A DNA stretch of 64,000 nucleotides from Mesobacillus jeotgali. GTDB lineage: Bacteria > Bacillota > Bacilli > Bacillales > Cytobacillaceae. Location of the stretch: the NCBI RefSeq assembly GCF_014856545.2, contig NZ_CP109811.1, forward strand, positions 3,838,001 to 3,902,000. Direction: 5' to 3'. Both the position numbers and the translations under genes were made by a program. Below are positions 43,192-52,631 of the stretch, piece after piece (the first letter of the stretch is position 1; the number at the start of each line of letters is the position of its first letter). The notes beneath the pieces were generated by a model. That model was given only the letters and a program-made list of their open reading frames with translations. It was not told where the DNA came from and searched no databases.

Positions 43192-43549
43192 AATGTACCC
43201 TTATAGCAGACGTAAACCTCGCATAAGGGTACATTTAGCTCTTTAATGTACCCTTATACAGACGTAAGCCTCGCATAAGGGTACATTTAGCTCTTTAATG
43301 TACCCTTATAGCAGACGTAAACCTCGCATAAGGGTACATTTAGCTCTTTAATGTACCCTTATAGCAGACGTAAACCTCGCATAAGGGTACGTTTAGCTCT
43401 TTAATGTACCCTTATAGCAGACGTAAACCTCGCATAAGGGTACGTTTAGCTCCTTTATGTAACCTTATAGCAGTTGAAAGCCTCACATAAGGGTACGATT
43501 CCACACTTATGGGAAGTGACCCCCCGCATATAGGTGTGTTTAGCTCAGG
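43192..43549. repeat. 53-bp tandem hairpin array downstream of the ABC exporter
   Basis: Units start at 43192, 43245, 43297, 43350, 43403 and about 43456, followed by a degenerate seventh to 43549. Spacing is 53, 52, 53, 53 and 53 bp. Each intact unit has the perfect 11-bp inverted repeat TGTACCCTTAT / ATAAGGGTACA enclosing an 18-base loop (AGCAGACGTAAACCTCGC), then TTTAGCTCTT. Later units change ATTT to GTTT, and the last two are diverged. The 42924-43551 gap contains nothing else. Confidence 0.92.
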
Positions 43550-43551
43550 AA

Positions 43552-44349
43552 TCATATATTCATATCTCTTTTTCTGTAAAAAACAAAGGTCACAATGGTG
43601 AGCCCAACCAGCAGCACGAAGGAAATCACTAGATACATAGGATCAAATCCGCCTTCCTCTAAAATCAGCTTTGCATCATAGTATTTGAATGGAGTCAGGA
43701 ATTTCAATCCTTCCAGCTTTTCAGTCAAATCAATTGCGATTGACAGAATGAAGAGGATGAGCAGGATTCCTGTTGCCAAAGATGTGGCTTTTTTGGCGTT
43801 CTTTAAAACAGCAGCAATCGCAGTCCCAATTACTAGGAAAAGCAACTGAAGAATAAGCATTCCGACCATCAGCAGAGTAATGTCCCCCAATATGTCCTCC
43901 CCTTCAGCATATTTCTGAACCATGCCGACGGAGGAGGCGAAGGTCACAAGATTAAAAATCAGGATATTGACCAAAGCCGCCAACAGCTTGGACGTGATCA
44001 TTTTCGTTCTCGAAACAGGTTTGACCAGCAGGAACTCTACCGTTTTGTCTCTCTCTTCCTTGGCGATGATATTCGATCCGAGCATCGCTGCATGAATGGC
44101 TCCCATTACGGCCAGATACAAGAAAAGGACTCCAAAATAACCGATGGGTGTCGACAGATCGAGCGAACCTGTACCCATGATTGCCTGGAGCGATTTAGGC
44201 ATGTCGGCCATCAGTGCATTCATTGATTGCCCGGTCCCTTCCAGGCTAGAAAACTTGCCCATGCCCGAAGCGACCATAAAGATGACACCGATGCTCCAAA
44301 TGATGAGCGACTTGAGATTTGCTTTCATTTCCCTTTTAAAAAGATTCAA
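43552..44349 (-). CDS. ABC-2 type transporter permease (second)
   Basis: Membrane component of an ABC exporter: 265 aa with six hydrophobic segments and the ABC-2 pattern of an early ERDKTVEFLLVKPVSRTKMITSKLLAAL loop. It is similar to the gene immediately upstream, so the pair arose by duplication and probably forms a heterodimer. Last gene of the TetR-ABC operon, 15 bp after its paralogue. Substrate unknown. Confidence 0.88.
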   Translation of the reverse strand: MNLFKREMKANLKSLIIWSIGVIFMVASGMGKFSSLEGTGQSMNALMADMPKSLQAIMGTGSLDLSTPIGYFGVLFLYLAVMGAIHAAMLGSNIIAKEERDKTVEFLLVKPVSRTKMITSKLLAALVNILIFNLVTFASSVGMVQKYAEGEDILGDITLLMVGMLILQLLFLVIGTAIAAVLKNAKKATSLATGILLILFILSIAIDLTEKLEGLKFLTPFKYYDAKLILEEGGFDPMYLVISFVLLVGLTIVTFVFYRKRDMNI

Positions 44350-44364
44350 GATTTTCCCTCCTCC

Positions 44365-45162
44365 CTAAACGGAATGGACATCCTTTTTACCGTACAAATA
44401 ATAGCTGGCCGAGACCGCAGCTATGATAACCAGCGTACCGGTTACCAGAAAAGAAGTTTCATAGCTTGCATGCTCCGTGATATATGTCGAGTCGAAATAA
44501 TTGAAGGGTGTTAAGTAACGCAAGGCTTCATCCTCCGTTGTCGAACTGATCATTCCGAGCATGAAAAATCCGAACACAGTACCGAGCGAAACAGAGATTA
44601 CCGATTTTATTTTAGGAAAAATCACTGAAATGACGATTCCCAGCGCCATAAATATAAGCTGAAGAAAGAATAGGGAAATCGAAATCAGGAATAAGGCTTC
44701 TTTGTTAAAATCGTCCCCAGCCACGATCGATGCCATCATAAATGTCGCTGCGATAAAAACGATATTGGTGGTAACCAGGGAAACCAGCGCGGCCAGCAGC
44801 TTCGAAGTAACGACCTGACCCCTTGTAACTGGTTTTGTGAGCAGGAAGTCTGCTGTCTTCTCCCGGGATTCCTTCGATAAAATCGAGGTTCCCAGATTCA
44901 TAGCCTGAATGGCGCCCGCCAGCTTCAGGTACAGGAACGCATACGAGAAAAAACCAATCAATGTCGCAATGCTGTCCACCGACAATCCAATCGCTTTTCT
45001 CAACTCAACCGGGAAACCTTCAAGCAGCTTCTTGAATTCTTCCGCATCCTTTGAAAAGGAAGGAAACATCGATAAAAACAACACCACCAGCGCCACCAAT
45101 GACAAGGTCCATATCATCGTCGATTTCCGGTATGCCTTCAGTTCATGAAGGAATATATTCAT
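44365..45162 (-). CDS. ABC-2 type transporter permease (first)
   Basis: Paralogue of the next gene, also 265 aa, with the corresponding loop SREKTADFLLTKPVTRGQVVTSKLLAALVS. Six hydrophobic segments. It starts 3 bp after the ATPase stop codon, so the three exporter genes form one unit. In Bacillus such trios often export peptides, antibiotics or lipids, but nothing here fixes the substrate. Confidence 0.88.
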   Translation of the reverse strand: MNIFLHELKAYRKSTMIWTLSLVALVVLFLSMFPSFSKDAEEFKKLLEGFPVELRKAIGLSVDSIATLIGFFSYAFLYLKLAGAIQAMNLGTSILSKESREKTADFLLTKPVTRGQVVTSKLLAALVSLVTTNIVFIAATFMMASIVAGDDFNKEALFLISISLFFLQLIFMALGIVISVIFPKIKSVISVSLGTVFGFFMLGMISSTTEDEALRYLTPFNYFDSTYITEHASYETSFLVTGTLVIIAAVSASYYLYGKKDVHSV

Positions 45163-45165
45163 GAC

Positions 45166-46050
45166 CTATTCCTCCTTTTCATAATAATGCATGAAAATCT
45201 CTTCAAGGTCAGGCTCCTCCACCCAGAGGTTGGCGACCTCGATTTCCGCGATTTTTTTCATGATGGAGTTGATGTTGCCCCTGAAAAGGAAGCTGATTGT
45301 TCCGTCTTCCTGCTCAAGCTGGTTCACACCTTCAAGATCAAAGAGATTTTTATCGATTCCGGATTTGGATTCGATTTTGAATTTCTTGTATGTGTTTTCT
45401 TTTAATGTGCTGATTTTTTCAACAGTGACAATCCGCCCATCCTTTATGATGGCGACCCTGTCACACAGCCTTTGCACCTCGCTGAGAATATGGGAAGAAA
45501 ACAGGATTGTCGCGCCTTTCTTGTTTTCTTTTTCTAGAAGGTCAAAGAACTTCTGCTGCATCAGCGGATCAAGGCCGCTCGTCGGTTCATCAAGAATGAT
45601 CAATTTCGGTTCGTGCAGCAGCCCCTGGACAATGCCGACCTTTTTCTTGTTTCCAAGCGAAAGGTCATCGATTTTCTTCGTCAAGTCCAGCTCCATGATG
45701 TCAGCAAGCTCCTTTATCCGTTTGGTGCAATCCTTTTTGTAAAAGCTTGCCGAATACTTGAGCAAATCCATGACCTTCATATTGTCATAGTAAAACACTT
45801 CAGATGGCAGGTAACCGATATCCTTTTTGATTTCCGGCGCAGCCGTAATGATGTCCTTGCCGAAGATCGTCGCGCTGCCGCTGGTCGGATAAATCAATGA
45901 CAGCAGCGTCCGGATCGTCGTCGATTTCCCCGCGCCATTCGGGCCGATGAAGCCGAATATCTCCCCTTCTTTCACATCGAAGCTGACATCCTCAATTCCC
46001 CTGGCCTTGCCGTACATTTTTGTCAGATTGTTAATCTCAATCACGTTCAT
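45166..46050 (-). CDS. ABC transporter ATP-binding protein
   Basis: Cytoplasmic ATPase of the exporter. Walker A GPNGAGKSTTIRTLL, Q-loop GYLPSEVFYY, signature LSLGNKKKVGIVQ (a variant of LSGGQ with Leu-Gly-Asn), Walker B LIILDEPTSGLDPL and H-loop FSSHILSE. A C-terminal 80-residue extension has a beta-rich fold common in multidrug/bacitracin-type ATPases. Length 294 aa. It begins 28 bp after the TetR gene. Confidence 0.93.
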   Translation of the reverse strand: MNVIEINNLTKMYGKARGIEDVSFDVKEGEIFGFIGPNGAGKSTTIRTLLSLIYPTSGSATIFGKDIITAAPEIKKDIGYLPSEVFYYDNMKVMDLLKYSASFYKKDCTKRIKELADIMELDLTKKIDDLSLGNKKKVGIVQGLLHEPKLIILDEPTSGLDPLMQQKFFDLLEKENKKGATILFSSHILSEVQRLCDRVAIIKDGRIVTVEKISTLKENTYKKFKIESKSGIDKNLFDLEGVNQLEQEDGTISFLFRGNINSIMKKIAEIEVANLWVEEPDLEEIFMHYYEKEE

Positions 46051-46078
46051 GCCAGACCCTCCCAGATACTTTTCTTTT

Positions 46079-46708
46079 TTATAAACTTTTGTAAAACGCC
46101 TTCTTCATCATATCTATGTACACTTCGGCTTCTTTGAATGCCTCATCGAAGTTGGGCTTTACAATATTCAGTCTTTTAGCTTTTTCCAGTTCCTGACTAC
46201 TGAAGCCCTGGAGCGTCCACATGATGATGTTGATGGCTCTTTGGATATCGACTCCTTCCCGGAACCTGGTGGTGTCGATATTCTCGAATAACCGGCTGTA
46301 GCTTGCCTGGATCAGCTCTGTATTTGTGTTATTCAATATTTCCTTTACTTCTTCCGCGGTTTCCATGGAAGCAGCAACCGTGAATTCGAATACTTCCGGA
46401 TGCTTCACCATCAGTTTGTTTTTCAAGATCATCAGCGTTTTCATCCGTTCAAAAATGTCGCGCTCATTTAGGTCCAATTCATTAAAGAACTCTTCTACCA
46501 TCACATGTGTAAAGTGGTTATAAAGGAACAGATATAGTTCTTTCTTGTTTTTAAAATAATGGAAAAGCAGTCCTTTCGAGATACCTGCTGATTTAACCAT
46601 TTCATTCGTAGAGGCATTTTCGTATCCTTTTTGGGCAAACTCCTTGAGAGCAGCGTTGAGAATACGTTCCTGTTTTTCAGGATTCAAGCTTAAGAATTTC
46701 GAAGACAT
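46079..46708 (-). CDS. TetR-family transcriptional repressor
   Basis: N-terminal HTH (about 8-55: KQERILNAALKEFAQKGYEN, GISKGLLFHYFKNKKELY), with a ligand-binding C-terminal domain. Length 209 aa. Two ATG codons are adjacent; 46708 is favoured because AGGAGG is 5 bases away, while the earlier ATG is only 2 bases away. It is the first gene of the exporter operon and should repress it by binding the two operator palindromes upstream. The inducer is unknown. Confidence 0.92.
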   Translation of the reverse strand: MSSKFLSLNPEKQERILNAALKEFAQKGYENASTNEMVKSAGISKGLLFHYFKNKKELYLFLYNHFTHVMVEEFFNELDLNERDIFERMKTLMILKNKLMVKHPEVFEFTVAASMETAEEVKEILNNTNTELIQASYSRLFENIDTTRFREGVDIQRAINIIMWTLQGFSSQELEKAKRLNIVKPNFDEAFKEAEVYIDMMKKAFYKSL

Positions 46709-46733
46709 CATGACCTCCTAAAAAACTACTTTA

Positions 46734-46784
46734 TTGACCAAACTGGTCAACATCATTATATTCCTCATTGACCAACCTGGTCAA
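46734..46784 (-). promoter_or_regulatory. Promoter with paired TetR operators
   Basis: Two 17-bp inverted repeats of TTGACCA-N3-TGGTCAA type lie at 46734-46750 and 46768-46784, starting 34 bp apart. On the minus strand the -35 TTGACC (46779-46784) is inside the upstream operator. The -10 TATAAT (46755-46760) is 18 bp away, and the other operator covers the start region. Binding at either would block RNA polymerase. Confidence 0.85.
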
Positions 46785-46810
46785 CAACAACCATAGTATA
46801 TTTTTCGACA

Positions 46811-46840
46811 GAAAAAGGGCTGCCCAAATCTAGGCAGCCC
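46811..46840 (-). terminator. Terminator of the kyn operon
   Basis: GGGCTGCC and GGCAGCCC form an 8-bp stem with an 8-base loop, followed on the minus strand by TTTTT. Confidence 0.88.
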
Positions 46841-46847
46841 CTTCATC

Positions 46848-47474
46848 CTATTCTATTTTCCGAACCACAGCTCTCACAGGACTGCCGTCTGCCTGTTCCA
46901 GCGGCAGAGGCAGTGCAGCGAGCTCGTATTTTCCTGGTTCAATTTTATCGAGTACCAGTCCTTCAAGAATATGAATACCCTGGTTGTTCAATTCATGATG
47001 GGCATTCAAATCCTTGCTGTCCAATGGATCCACCGATGGCAAGTCAAGACCAAGCAATTGTACACCATGTCCAGCAAGATAGGCAGCCAATTCAGCCTCG
47101 ATATGCGGAATCGACTCCGGGAATACAGTCTTATCCTGCCAAGAGTCGGTCCTGATCAATAGACGTTTCACTCCGTTCAGATCCACGCCTTGCAGCTCTT
47201 TCATTCCGATACTTTCAGGCTTCTTCACATGAATCACAAGAGCAGGTCCAATGTATAAGTTGAAATCCAGCTCAATTACTTTTTTGCCATCGTTTTCGAA
47301 ATGAAAAGGCGCATCAATGTGTGTGCCGGTATGCGTACTCATTTTCACCTGGCCGACATTCACGGAGCCGCTTTCTTCCATTCCCCAGCTCACTTCATAT
47401 TGAAATGGTGTGTCACCCGGCCAAACGGGAATGTTATTATTTAAAACCTGCGAAATATCAATCCAATTTCCCAT
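46848..47474 (-). CDS. kynB: Kynurenine formamidase
   Basis: Metal-dependent arylformamidase hydrolysing N-formylkynurenine to kynurenine and formate. The metal-binding motif HTGTHIDAPFHF at about 47-58 is diagnostic of the cyclase/KynB family, with LLGLDLPSVDPLDSK further on. Length 208 aa matches the B. anthracis enzyme (about 209). It is the third gene of kynU-kynA-kynB, 19 bp after kynA. Confidence 0.95.
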   Translation of the reverse strand: MGNWIDISQVLNNNIPVWPGDTPFQYEVSWGMEESGSVNVGQVKMSTHTGTHIDAPFHFENDGKKVIELDFNLYIGPALVIHVKKPESIGMKELQGVDLNGVKRLLIRTDSWQDKTVFPESIPHIEAELAAYLAGHGVQLLGLDLPSVDPLDSKDLNAHHELNNQGIHILEGLVLDKIEPGKYELAALPLPLEQADGSPVRAVVRKIE

Positions 47475-47493
47475 ACTTTTTCCTTCTTTCTTT

Positions 47494-48324
47494 TTATAGC
47501 TTCGTCCTCAGGCTCCATAGCTCAGGGAAGAATCTGTGATCGACGACCTTTTTCAAATAGGATACACCGGCAGAGCCGCCTGTTCCCGTTTTGTGGCCGA
47601 TGATTCGTTCGACAGTACTCATATGGTTGAAGCGCCATAGCTGCTGCTGGCTGCCGATATCGACAAGCTTTTCTGCAAGCTCATACAGGTCCCAATATTG
47701 ATCGACGTTACGATACACCGTAAGCCATGCTTCCTCGACACTGGCATTTGGTTCGTACGGAGCAGACCAATCACGATTTAGGGCCGCTTCATCTATCGGC
47801 AGGCCGCGCATCGCCATCGCACTGATCGCTGCATCATAAATCGACCGTTCATGCAGCGCATCCTCCATTTGTTTATACAGTTGTGGATCATGTTGGTAAA
47901 CAGACAGTACATGTGAGCTTTTTTGGCCAAGAGCAAATTCAATCAATCGGTTCTGGTAGGATTGGAACCCTGATGAATGGCCAAGCTTGTCTCGGAACTC
48001 CATATATTCAGCCGGAGTCAGCGTCGACAAGACACTCCATGACTGGATCAGCTGCTGCTGGATCCTCGACACCCTTGAGAGCATCTTGAAGCTCGGCTCC
48101 AGGTCATTTTTACGGATGCAGTCAATCGCCGCGCTCACTTCATGTAAAATCAGCTTCATCCACAGTTCGCTGGCTTGGTGGATGATGATGAACAGCATTT
48201 CATCATGGTGATCCGACAGGCGCTGCTGGCTGGATAAAATTTTATCTAATTGTAAGTAACTGCCATAAGAAAGCTCTTTTGAAAAATCAGTATGAATTTG
48301 ATGTGTTTTTTGCTCTTCCTTCAT
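47494..48324 (-). CDS. kynA: Tryptophan 2,3-dioxygenase
   Basis: Heme enzyme that opens the indole ring of tryptophan to N-formylkynurenine. The substrate-binding region [22 protein letters not shown] is at about 38-59. The proximal heme His is in [16 protein letters not shown]. Length 276 aa. The gene lies 15 bp after kynU and 19 bp before kynB. Normal in all visible residues. Confidence 0.96.
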   Translation of the reverse strand: MKEEQKTHQIHTDFSKELSYGSYLQLDKILSSQQRLSDHHDEMLFIIIHQASELWMKLILHEVSAAIDCIRKNDLEPSFKMLSRVSRIQQQLIQSWSVLSTLTPAEYMEFRDKLGHSSGFQSYQNRLIEFALGQKSSHVLSVYQHDPQLYKQMEDALHERSIYDAAISAMAMRGLPIDEAALNRDWSAPYEPNASVEEAWLTVYRNVDQYWDLYELAEKLVDIGSQQQLWRFNHMSTVERIIGHKTGTGGSAGVSYLKKVVDHRFFPELWSLRTKL

Positions 48325-48339
48325 TCCCGGTCTCCTCCC

Positions 48340-49626
48340 CTACGCCACAACTCCGCGCTCATTGCTGAATTTCTCGTATAATTTATCTTCCATGATTTCT
48401 TTTAGAATCTGGACAGCATTCCAGACGTCAGTATAGGAAGTGTAAAGCGCCACAGGTGCAAGGCGTACGATGTTCGGAGCGCGGAAATCAGGAATGATTC
48501 CTTTTTCCTTCAAAGCCTTGCAAATCCTTGCTGCTTCTTCATGCTCGAGACTGACATGTCCGCCCCGCCGGAAATCTTCTGTTGGACTGCCGATTTTGAA
48601 ACCGGCATCGCCAAGCTCCTGCTGAATCAGGTCCATTAGATATTGATTGATACTCAAGGATTTTTCACGGATATTTTGAATTCCCGCCTCGGCGAACATC
48701 TCCAATGATCCAAGCAAAGGAGCAAGACTCAATACATGAGGGGTTCCAATCTGGTAGGCCCCCGCATTTTCAGCAGGTGTCAGCACATGCTCCATATCAA
48801 ACTGTTTGTCTTTTCTCGAACCGAACCAGCCTGCAAGTCCCGGCTTCGCGCCAAAATGCTTTGAATTCACATAAAGGCCTGCTACGGCTCCAGGTCCGCC
48901 ATTCAGATGCTTATAGCTGCACCAATAAGCAAAGTCGACTCCCCAATCAGAGAAGGCATGCGGAATCGCGCCAATGGAATGGCAGCCATCGAATCCAATC
49001 AGGATACCACGTTCATGAGCTGCTCTTGTCAACCGCTCCATATCAAGTATTTGCCCGCTGCGGTACAAAACAGTCGGCAGTACCACAAGCGCAATTTCTT
49101 CCGTCATTGCCTCAATGATATCGTCCTCATCAAGAAATCTTCCGTCCCTGCTCTTCACCCTGACCAAATGCGTATCATGATCATAGCCATGGATCCGCAG
49201 CTGGCTTTGAAGCGCATAGATATCGGAAGGGAAATTCAATTCGTCTGCGAGAATTTTTGTTCTTCTGCCTTCCGGCTTGTAAAAGGTAGCCACCAGCTGA
49301 TGCAGGTTGACTGTTGTGGATCCGCTTACAATGACCTCCTTTGGTGCAGCACCAACGAGCGGAGCAGTCAATTCTCCAAGTTTTTCAGATAAATAGAACC
49401 ACGGATGGTTGCCATCCATCCAGCCATCGATGCCCAGTTCGCGCCAGTCAGCCAGTGATTCAAGCAGTGTCTGTTCAGCCCTCTTTGAAAGAAGACCAAG
49501 CGAGTTTCCATCAAGATAAATACGATCAGGTTTCAGATAAAATTCATCCCGGTAACGGGCCAGTATATCTTCGCGGTCAAGCTCTGCGGCAAAGTCCGCA
49601 TCAGGTTCAAAAGAATAAGGCTTCAT
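48340..49626 (-). CDS. kynU: Kynureninase
   Basis: PLP enzyme splitting kynurenine to anthranilate and alanine. The PLP Lys is in [20 protein letters not shown]-terminal [14 protein letters not shown] and [15 protein letters not shown] are family markers. Three ATG codons lie in tandem; 49626 is preferred for spacing from GGGAGAG, giving 428 aa, the length of the B. anthracis enzyme. First gene of the operon, with a promoter at 49661-49690. Confidence 0.93.
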   Translation of the reverse strand: MKPYSFEPDADFAAELDREDILARYRDEFYLKPDRIYLDGNSLGLLSKRAEQTLLESLADWRELGIDGWMDGNHPWFYLSEKLGELTAPLVGAAPKEVIVSGSTTVNLHQLVATFYKPEGRRTKILADELNFPSDIYALQSQLRIHGYDHDTHLVRVKSRDGRFLDEDDIIEAMTEEIALVVLPTVLYRSGQILDMERLTRAAHERGILIGFDGCHSIGAIPHAFSDWGVDFAYWCSYKHLNGGPGAVAGLYVNSKHFGAKPGLAGWFGSRKDKQFDMEHVLTPAENAGAYQIGTPHVLSLAPLLGSLEMFAEAGIQNIREKSLSINQYLMDLIQQELGDAGFKIGSPTEDFRRGGHVSLEHEEAARICKALKEKGIIPDFRAPNIVRLAPVALYTSYTDVWNAVQILKEIMEDKLYEKFSNERGVVA

Positions 49627-49660
49627 CATCATCTCTCCCATCCCATTTGCAACTAGAGAA

Positions 49661-49690
49661 ATCGTAACAAAGAACAGAAGCAAGCGTCAA
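49661..49690 (-). promoter_or_regulatory. Candidate promoter of kynUAB
   Basis: TTGACG (49685-49690), 18-bp spacer, TACGAT (49661-49666) on the minus strand, 35 bp upstream of the chosen kynU start. Confidence 0.5.
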
Positions 49691-49750
49691 CAAAAGGTCA
49701 GATAATTCTAAGAAATGCAGAAACGCTGTGGTCAGTTGTTTTTTTAGAAA

Positions 49751-49780
49751 AGAAAAAACAGCCTCCATTGAAGGCTGTTT
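49751..49780 (-). terminator. Terminator after the DoxX-like gene
   Basis: AAACAGCCT and AGGCTGTTT stem, followed on the minus strand by TTTTTTC; it overlaps the stop codon. Confidence 0.85.
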
Positions 49781-50774
49781 AAGCGAAACGATAATAGATC
49801 AGCACAAAGGTCGAGAGAACGAAAATGAAGTTCAAAAAGATAAAAACGAACTGGTCCACCCTTGTCTTATGCAGCTTGATTGGCGGGTTATAAAAGGAAA
49901 CTCCTTCGATGATGAAGATGATCAGGACAATATGGATCATGAAATGGCCGATGATTTCTGTAAAGCCGAATAACATGGTCGTTAAGATAAAGATGACCGT
50001 GACAACAGCACCTAATACACGATTCAAAATACCGACGACCAGCAAATAGCCGACAACAAATTCAACAAAAGCTGCCATCACGATAAATGCTGCTGGATCA
50101 AACCCGAAAGTAGGCACCTGGTGGTTTGCGACGATATCAAGCGACATCGTAGGGTACACCCATTTTTCAACAGCGACCCAGCATAGGGAAAGCCCCGTCC
50201 CCAAATACAAAAACGGAAAGCCAACCTTCTCCAGCTTCGTTTTGCCAACAAGCAGCACACCGATGATTGCCACATAAAAACCGTAATCAAGCATATAGAA
50301 AATTCCGTACTCTACAGTCACCATAAAGAATAATATCAGTAATATGGCCGCCCCAATTTTTGTTGCAATGTGATGCGGCACAAGGAGCAGGGCAATTGTA
50401 ACCCACGCTAAAATCGTCATCAAGGTGCTGTCCAGGTGGAACTCCGGTGCAAATAAGGTACCGTTAATCACCTGGATGATCAATGCCAGGGCTGTTCCGT
50501 ATTTTAATAAATATCTGGAGTATTTCCGGAAGCCTGATAGGAAATCATCCCACTTTTTGATTAGCGGCCATTGGGTCATTCTTGGGATGATTAACGTCAG
50601 TGACGCGAGCACCACAGCCGCGAGAAGCGCTAGCCCCATAAATAACGGTGATAAAATGTTTTCAATACTTTCTTTCTTAGGCGCCACTTCGGTAAACCAT
50701 TTTACATGGGCATCTGTATAAAAAGGTGTCAGAATAAGTCCAATCATAATAATAATTTGTGATAGTTTTTTCAA
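49779..50774 (-). CDS. DoxX-like polytopic membrane protein
   Basis: Membrane protein of 331 aa with about nine or ten hydrophobic helices. The TTG at 50774 is chosen because GGGGGGTCTTATA lies right before it. The first helix (IIIMIGLILTPFYTDA) looks like a signal segment ending before AHVKWF. Later parts resemble DoxX/DoxD membrane proteins (FPFLYLGTGLSLCWVAVEKW, FVEFVVGYLLVVGILNRV). Conserved-looking His residues in the membrane (HH in LLLVPHHIATK) hint at a metal or heme role, unproven. Confidence 0.7.
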   Translation of the reverse strand: MKKLSQIIIMIGLILTPFYTDAHVKWFTEVAPKKESIENILSPLFMGLALLAAVVLASLTLIIPRMTQWPLIKKWDDFLSGFRKYSRYLLKYGTALALIIQVINGTLFAPEFHLDSTLMTILAWVTIALLLVPHHIATKIGAAILLILFFMVTVEYGIFYMLDYGFYVAIIGVLLVGKTKLEKVGFPFLYLGTGLSLCWVAVEKWVYPTMSLDIVANHQVPTFGFDPAAFIVMAAFVEFVVGYLLVVGILNRVLGAVVTVIFILTTMLFGFTEIIGHFMIHIVLIIFIIEGVSFYNPPIKLHKTRVDQFVFIFLNFIFVLSTFVLIYYRFA

Positions 50775-50997
50775 TATAAGACCCCCCGATAATATAAACA
50801 CTATTGGAATAGTAATAATACTACTGATCCATAAGAATTTAGCATACGAGTTATGAACATTATGCGAAACATTTCACAACCGATGAGCTTGGATAGTTTT
50901 ACATACAAAGTTTGCCCTTCCGCAAGGGTAGTATGCTTTTTTAATCAAGTATTAATGGGTATATTGGTGATAAGGAGTAAAGGATGGTGAAAAAGCC

Positions 50998-52125
50998 TTG
51001 GGACGATTATTTTCCCTTTTGATTTTAGGAGCCCTGCTTTATTTTGCATGGCCATTTTTAACGAATGAAAAAGATCTTCAAAATTTAAATAATGAAATAA
51101 ACAAAATAAAAGAAAACCCTGAGCTCAGCAAAGCACTGGAAACAGTCAATAGCGGGATCAATCAGTTGTTATGGAAGCTTGATGAGAAGAAGGAAGAATT
51201 GACAAAGGATGAACAAAATCTTTTGCCGAAAGTGGCTAAACCGGAGCTGGAGACCCCTTCTGAGAAAACCTTTACCATCCATAATATCGGAATTGGTGAT
51301 GCGAAGGGCGAAGTTGAAAAACAGCTTGGCAGCCCTAAACGGGTTTCCGTGAACGAGTATGGAACCGAGTGGCATGCCTATCACGAGAATTTCCAGAACT
51401 TCATCCTGGTTTCCTACAGCAAAGACGGGGTTGTAAATGCTTTGTATACAAACCAGGATTTGATCGCGGCCAAAAATGGCCTAAAGTATGGCGCTCCGAA
51501 AGAAACAGTGCGTCAGACTCTTGGTGAACCACTTGGCGAAATCAGAAAGGGCCTTGTTTATTACCAGTTCCAAAAGGACCAGGACTATGATGTCTATCAG
51601 TTGGACGACAGTTATGTGACGGTGTTTTATGATAAACATAGAAATAATAGTGTCGCTGCAATCCAGATTGTCAGCGAAAAATTGGAGCAAAGCAAGGCAG
51701 ACTTTTATACCGAATCTAGTGAGGCATTGAAGGAAGGCTTTGAATATCAGCTGTTTGACCTGACCAATGCTTCAAGGGTGGTTCACGGGTTGGGGATTCT
51801 TACCTGGGACGATCAGGTCAGGATAACTGCCCGCAAGCACAGTGCCGATATGGCGGAAAACTCGTATTTCAGCCATACTAACCCTGAAGGACAATCGCCT
51901 TTTGACAGGATGGAAGAGGATGATATTGCTTTTTCCGTCGCCGGAGAGAATCTCGCGTATGGACAATTCAGCAGCATTTTCGCCCACGAAGGCTTGATGA
52001 ACTCGCTTGGCCATCGCGAAAATATCCTGAAGACGGACTTCAAACTGCTCGGAGTTGGCGTCGCCTTCGGTCCGAAGCATGAGCCTTATTTTACCGAGAA
52101 TTTTTATACGAAACGAAAGTTTTAA
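50998..52125 (+). CDS. YlbC-like CAP-domain protein
   Basis: Secreted or membrane-anchored protein of 375 aa. An N-terminal helix (LFSLLILGALLYFAWPFL) precedes a CAP-associated N-terminal domain (about 95-235, containing two GD/GAPKETVRQTLGEPLG repeats). A C-terminal CAP/SCP domain (about 245-375) carries ITARKHSADMAENSYFSHTN and LGHRENILKTDFKLLGVGV. The only in-frame start after the preceding stop is TTG 50998, with GGTGA 7 bases upstream. Resembles B. subtilis YlbC. Substrate unknown; CAP proteins often act at the spore or cell surface. Confidence 0.88.
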   Translation: MGRLFSLLILGALLYFAWPFLTNEKDLQNLNNEINKIKENPELSKALETVNSGINQLLWKLDEKKEELTKDEQNLLPKVAKPELETPSEKTFTIHNIGIGDAKGEVEKQLGSPKRVSVNEYGTEWHAYHENFQNFILVSYSKDGVVNALYTNQDLIAAKNGLKYGAPKETVRQTLGEPLGEIRKGLVYYQFQKDQDYDVYQLDDSYVTVFYDKHRNNSVAAIQIVSEKLEQSKADFYTESSEALKEGFEYQLFDLTNASRVVHGLGILTWDDQVRITARKHSADMAENSYFSHTNPEGQSPFDRMEEDDIAFSVAGENLAYGQFSSIFAHEGLMNSLGHRENILKTDFKLLGVGVAFGPKHEPYFTENFYTKRKF

Positions 52126-52158
52126 ACCGAGTCAGATTGGCTCGGTTTATTTATTTTT
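52124..52158 (+). terminator. Terminator of the ylbC-like gene
   Basis: AAACCGAG and CTCGGTTT form an 8-bp stem followed by ATTTATTTTT. Confidence 0.85.
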
Positions 52159-52188
52159 GGCTGGAAAAAATCGCGGATAATTTCCAGT

Positions 52189-52590
52189 TCGCTATAAAAA
52201 GCTGAAATTCGCTATATAAAATTGAAATTCGCTATATAAAATTGAAATTCGCTATAAAAAAAGAAAAGTCGCTATATAAAGTTGAAATTCGCTATAAAAA
52301 TGAAAAAGTCGCTATAAAAACATAAAATCTCAATACGAAAGAGAGAGTTCACTATATAAAATCCGTATTCTCTCTCTATAACAAAAGTTTTGGCGATAAA
52401 ATCGGCTGCCCCTTGTTAATTTTCATTAAAATGCCATTCATTTCATGCCTTTTTCTTCATTGAAAAAATTTTATTGGCGATTTTCACAACTTTATTAGCG
52501 ATTTTTAATTTTTATTGGCGAAAAACTAAATTTATTGGCGATTTCTATAATTTATTGGCGAAAATCAGATTTTATTGGCGAACTGGAAAT
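52189..52590. repeat. Two facing arrays of exact 20-bp period
   Basis: Left array: TCGCTATA recurs at 52189, 52209, 52229, 52249, 52269, 52289 and 52309, with degenerate copies at 52329, 52349 and 52369, always 20 bp apart. Right array: TTTATTGGCG or TTTATTAGCG at 52491, 52511, 52531, 52551 and 52571, also 20 bp apart, plus one at 52470. The reverse complement of a left unit (TTTATATAGCGAATTTCAAT) aligns with a right unit (TTTATTGGCGAAAATCAGAT), so the two arrays are inverted copies around a 100-bp centre. They lie between convergent genes. The unit is A+T rich. Confidence 0.9.
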
Positions 52591-52631
52591 TCCGGGCGTT
52601 TTTTTCCAATAGATGCAACCCAGAATACAGT

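Noticed and set aside
42977..43234. 85-aa minus-strand open frame
   Set aside because: It begins inside the first unit of the 43-kb array and lacks a ribosome site.
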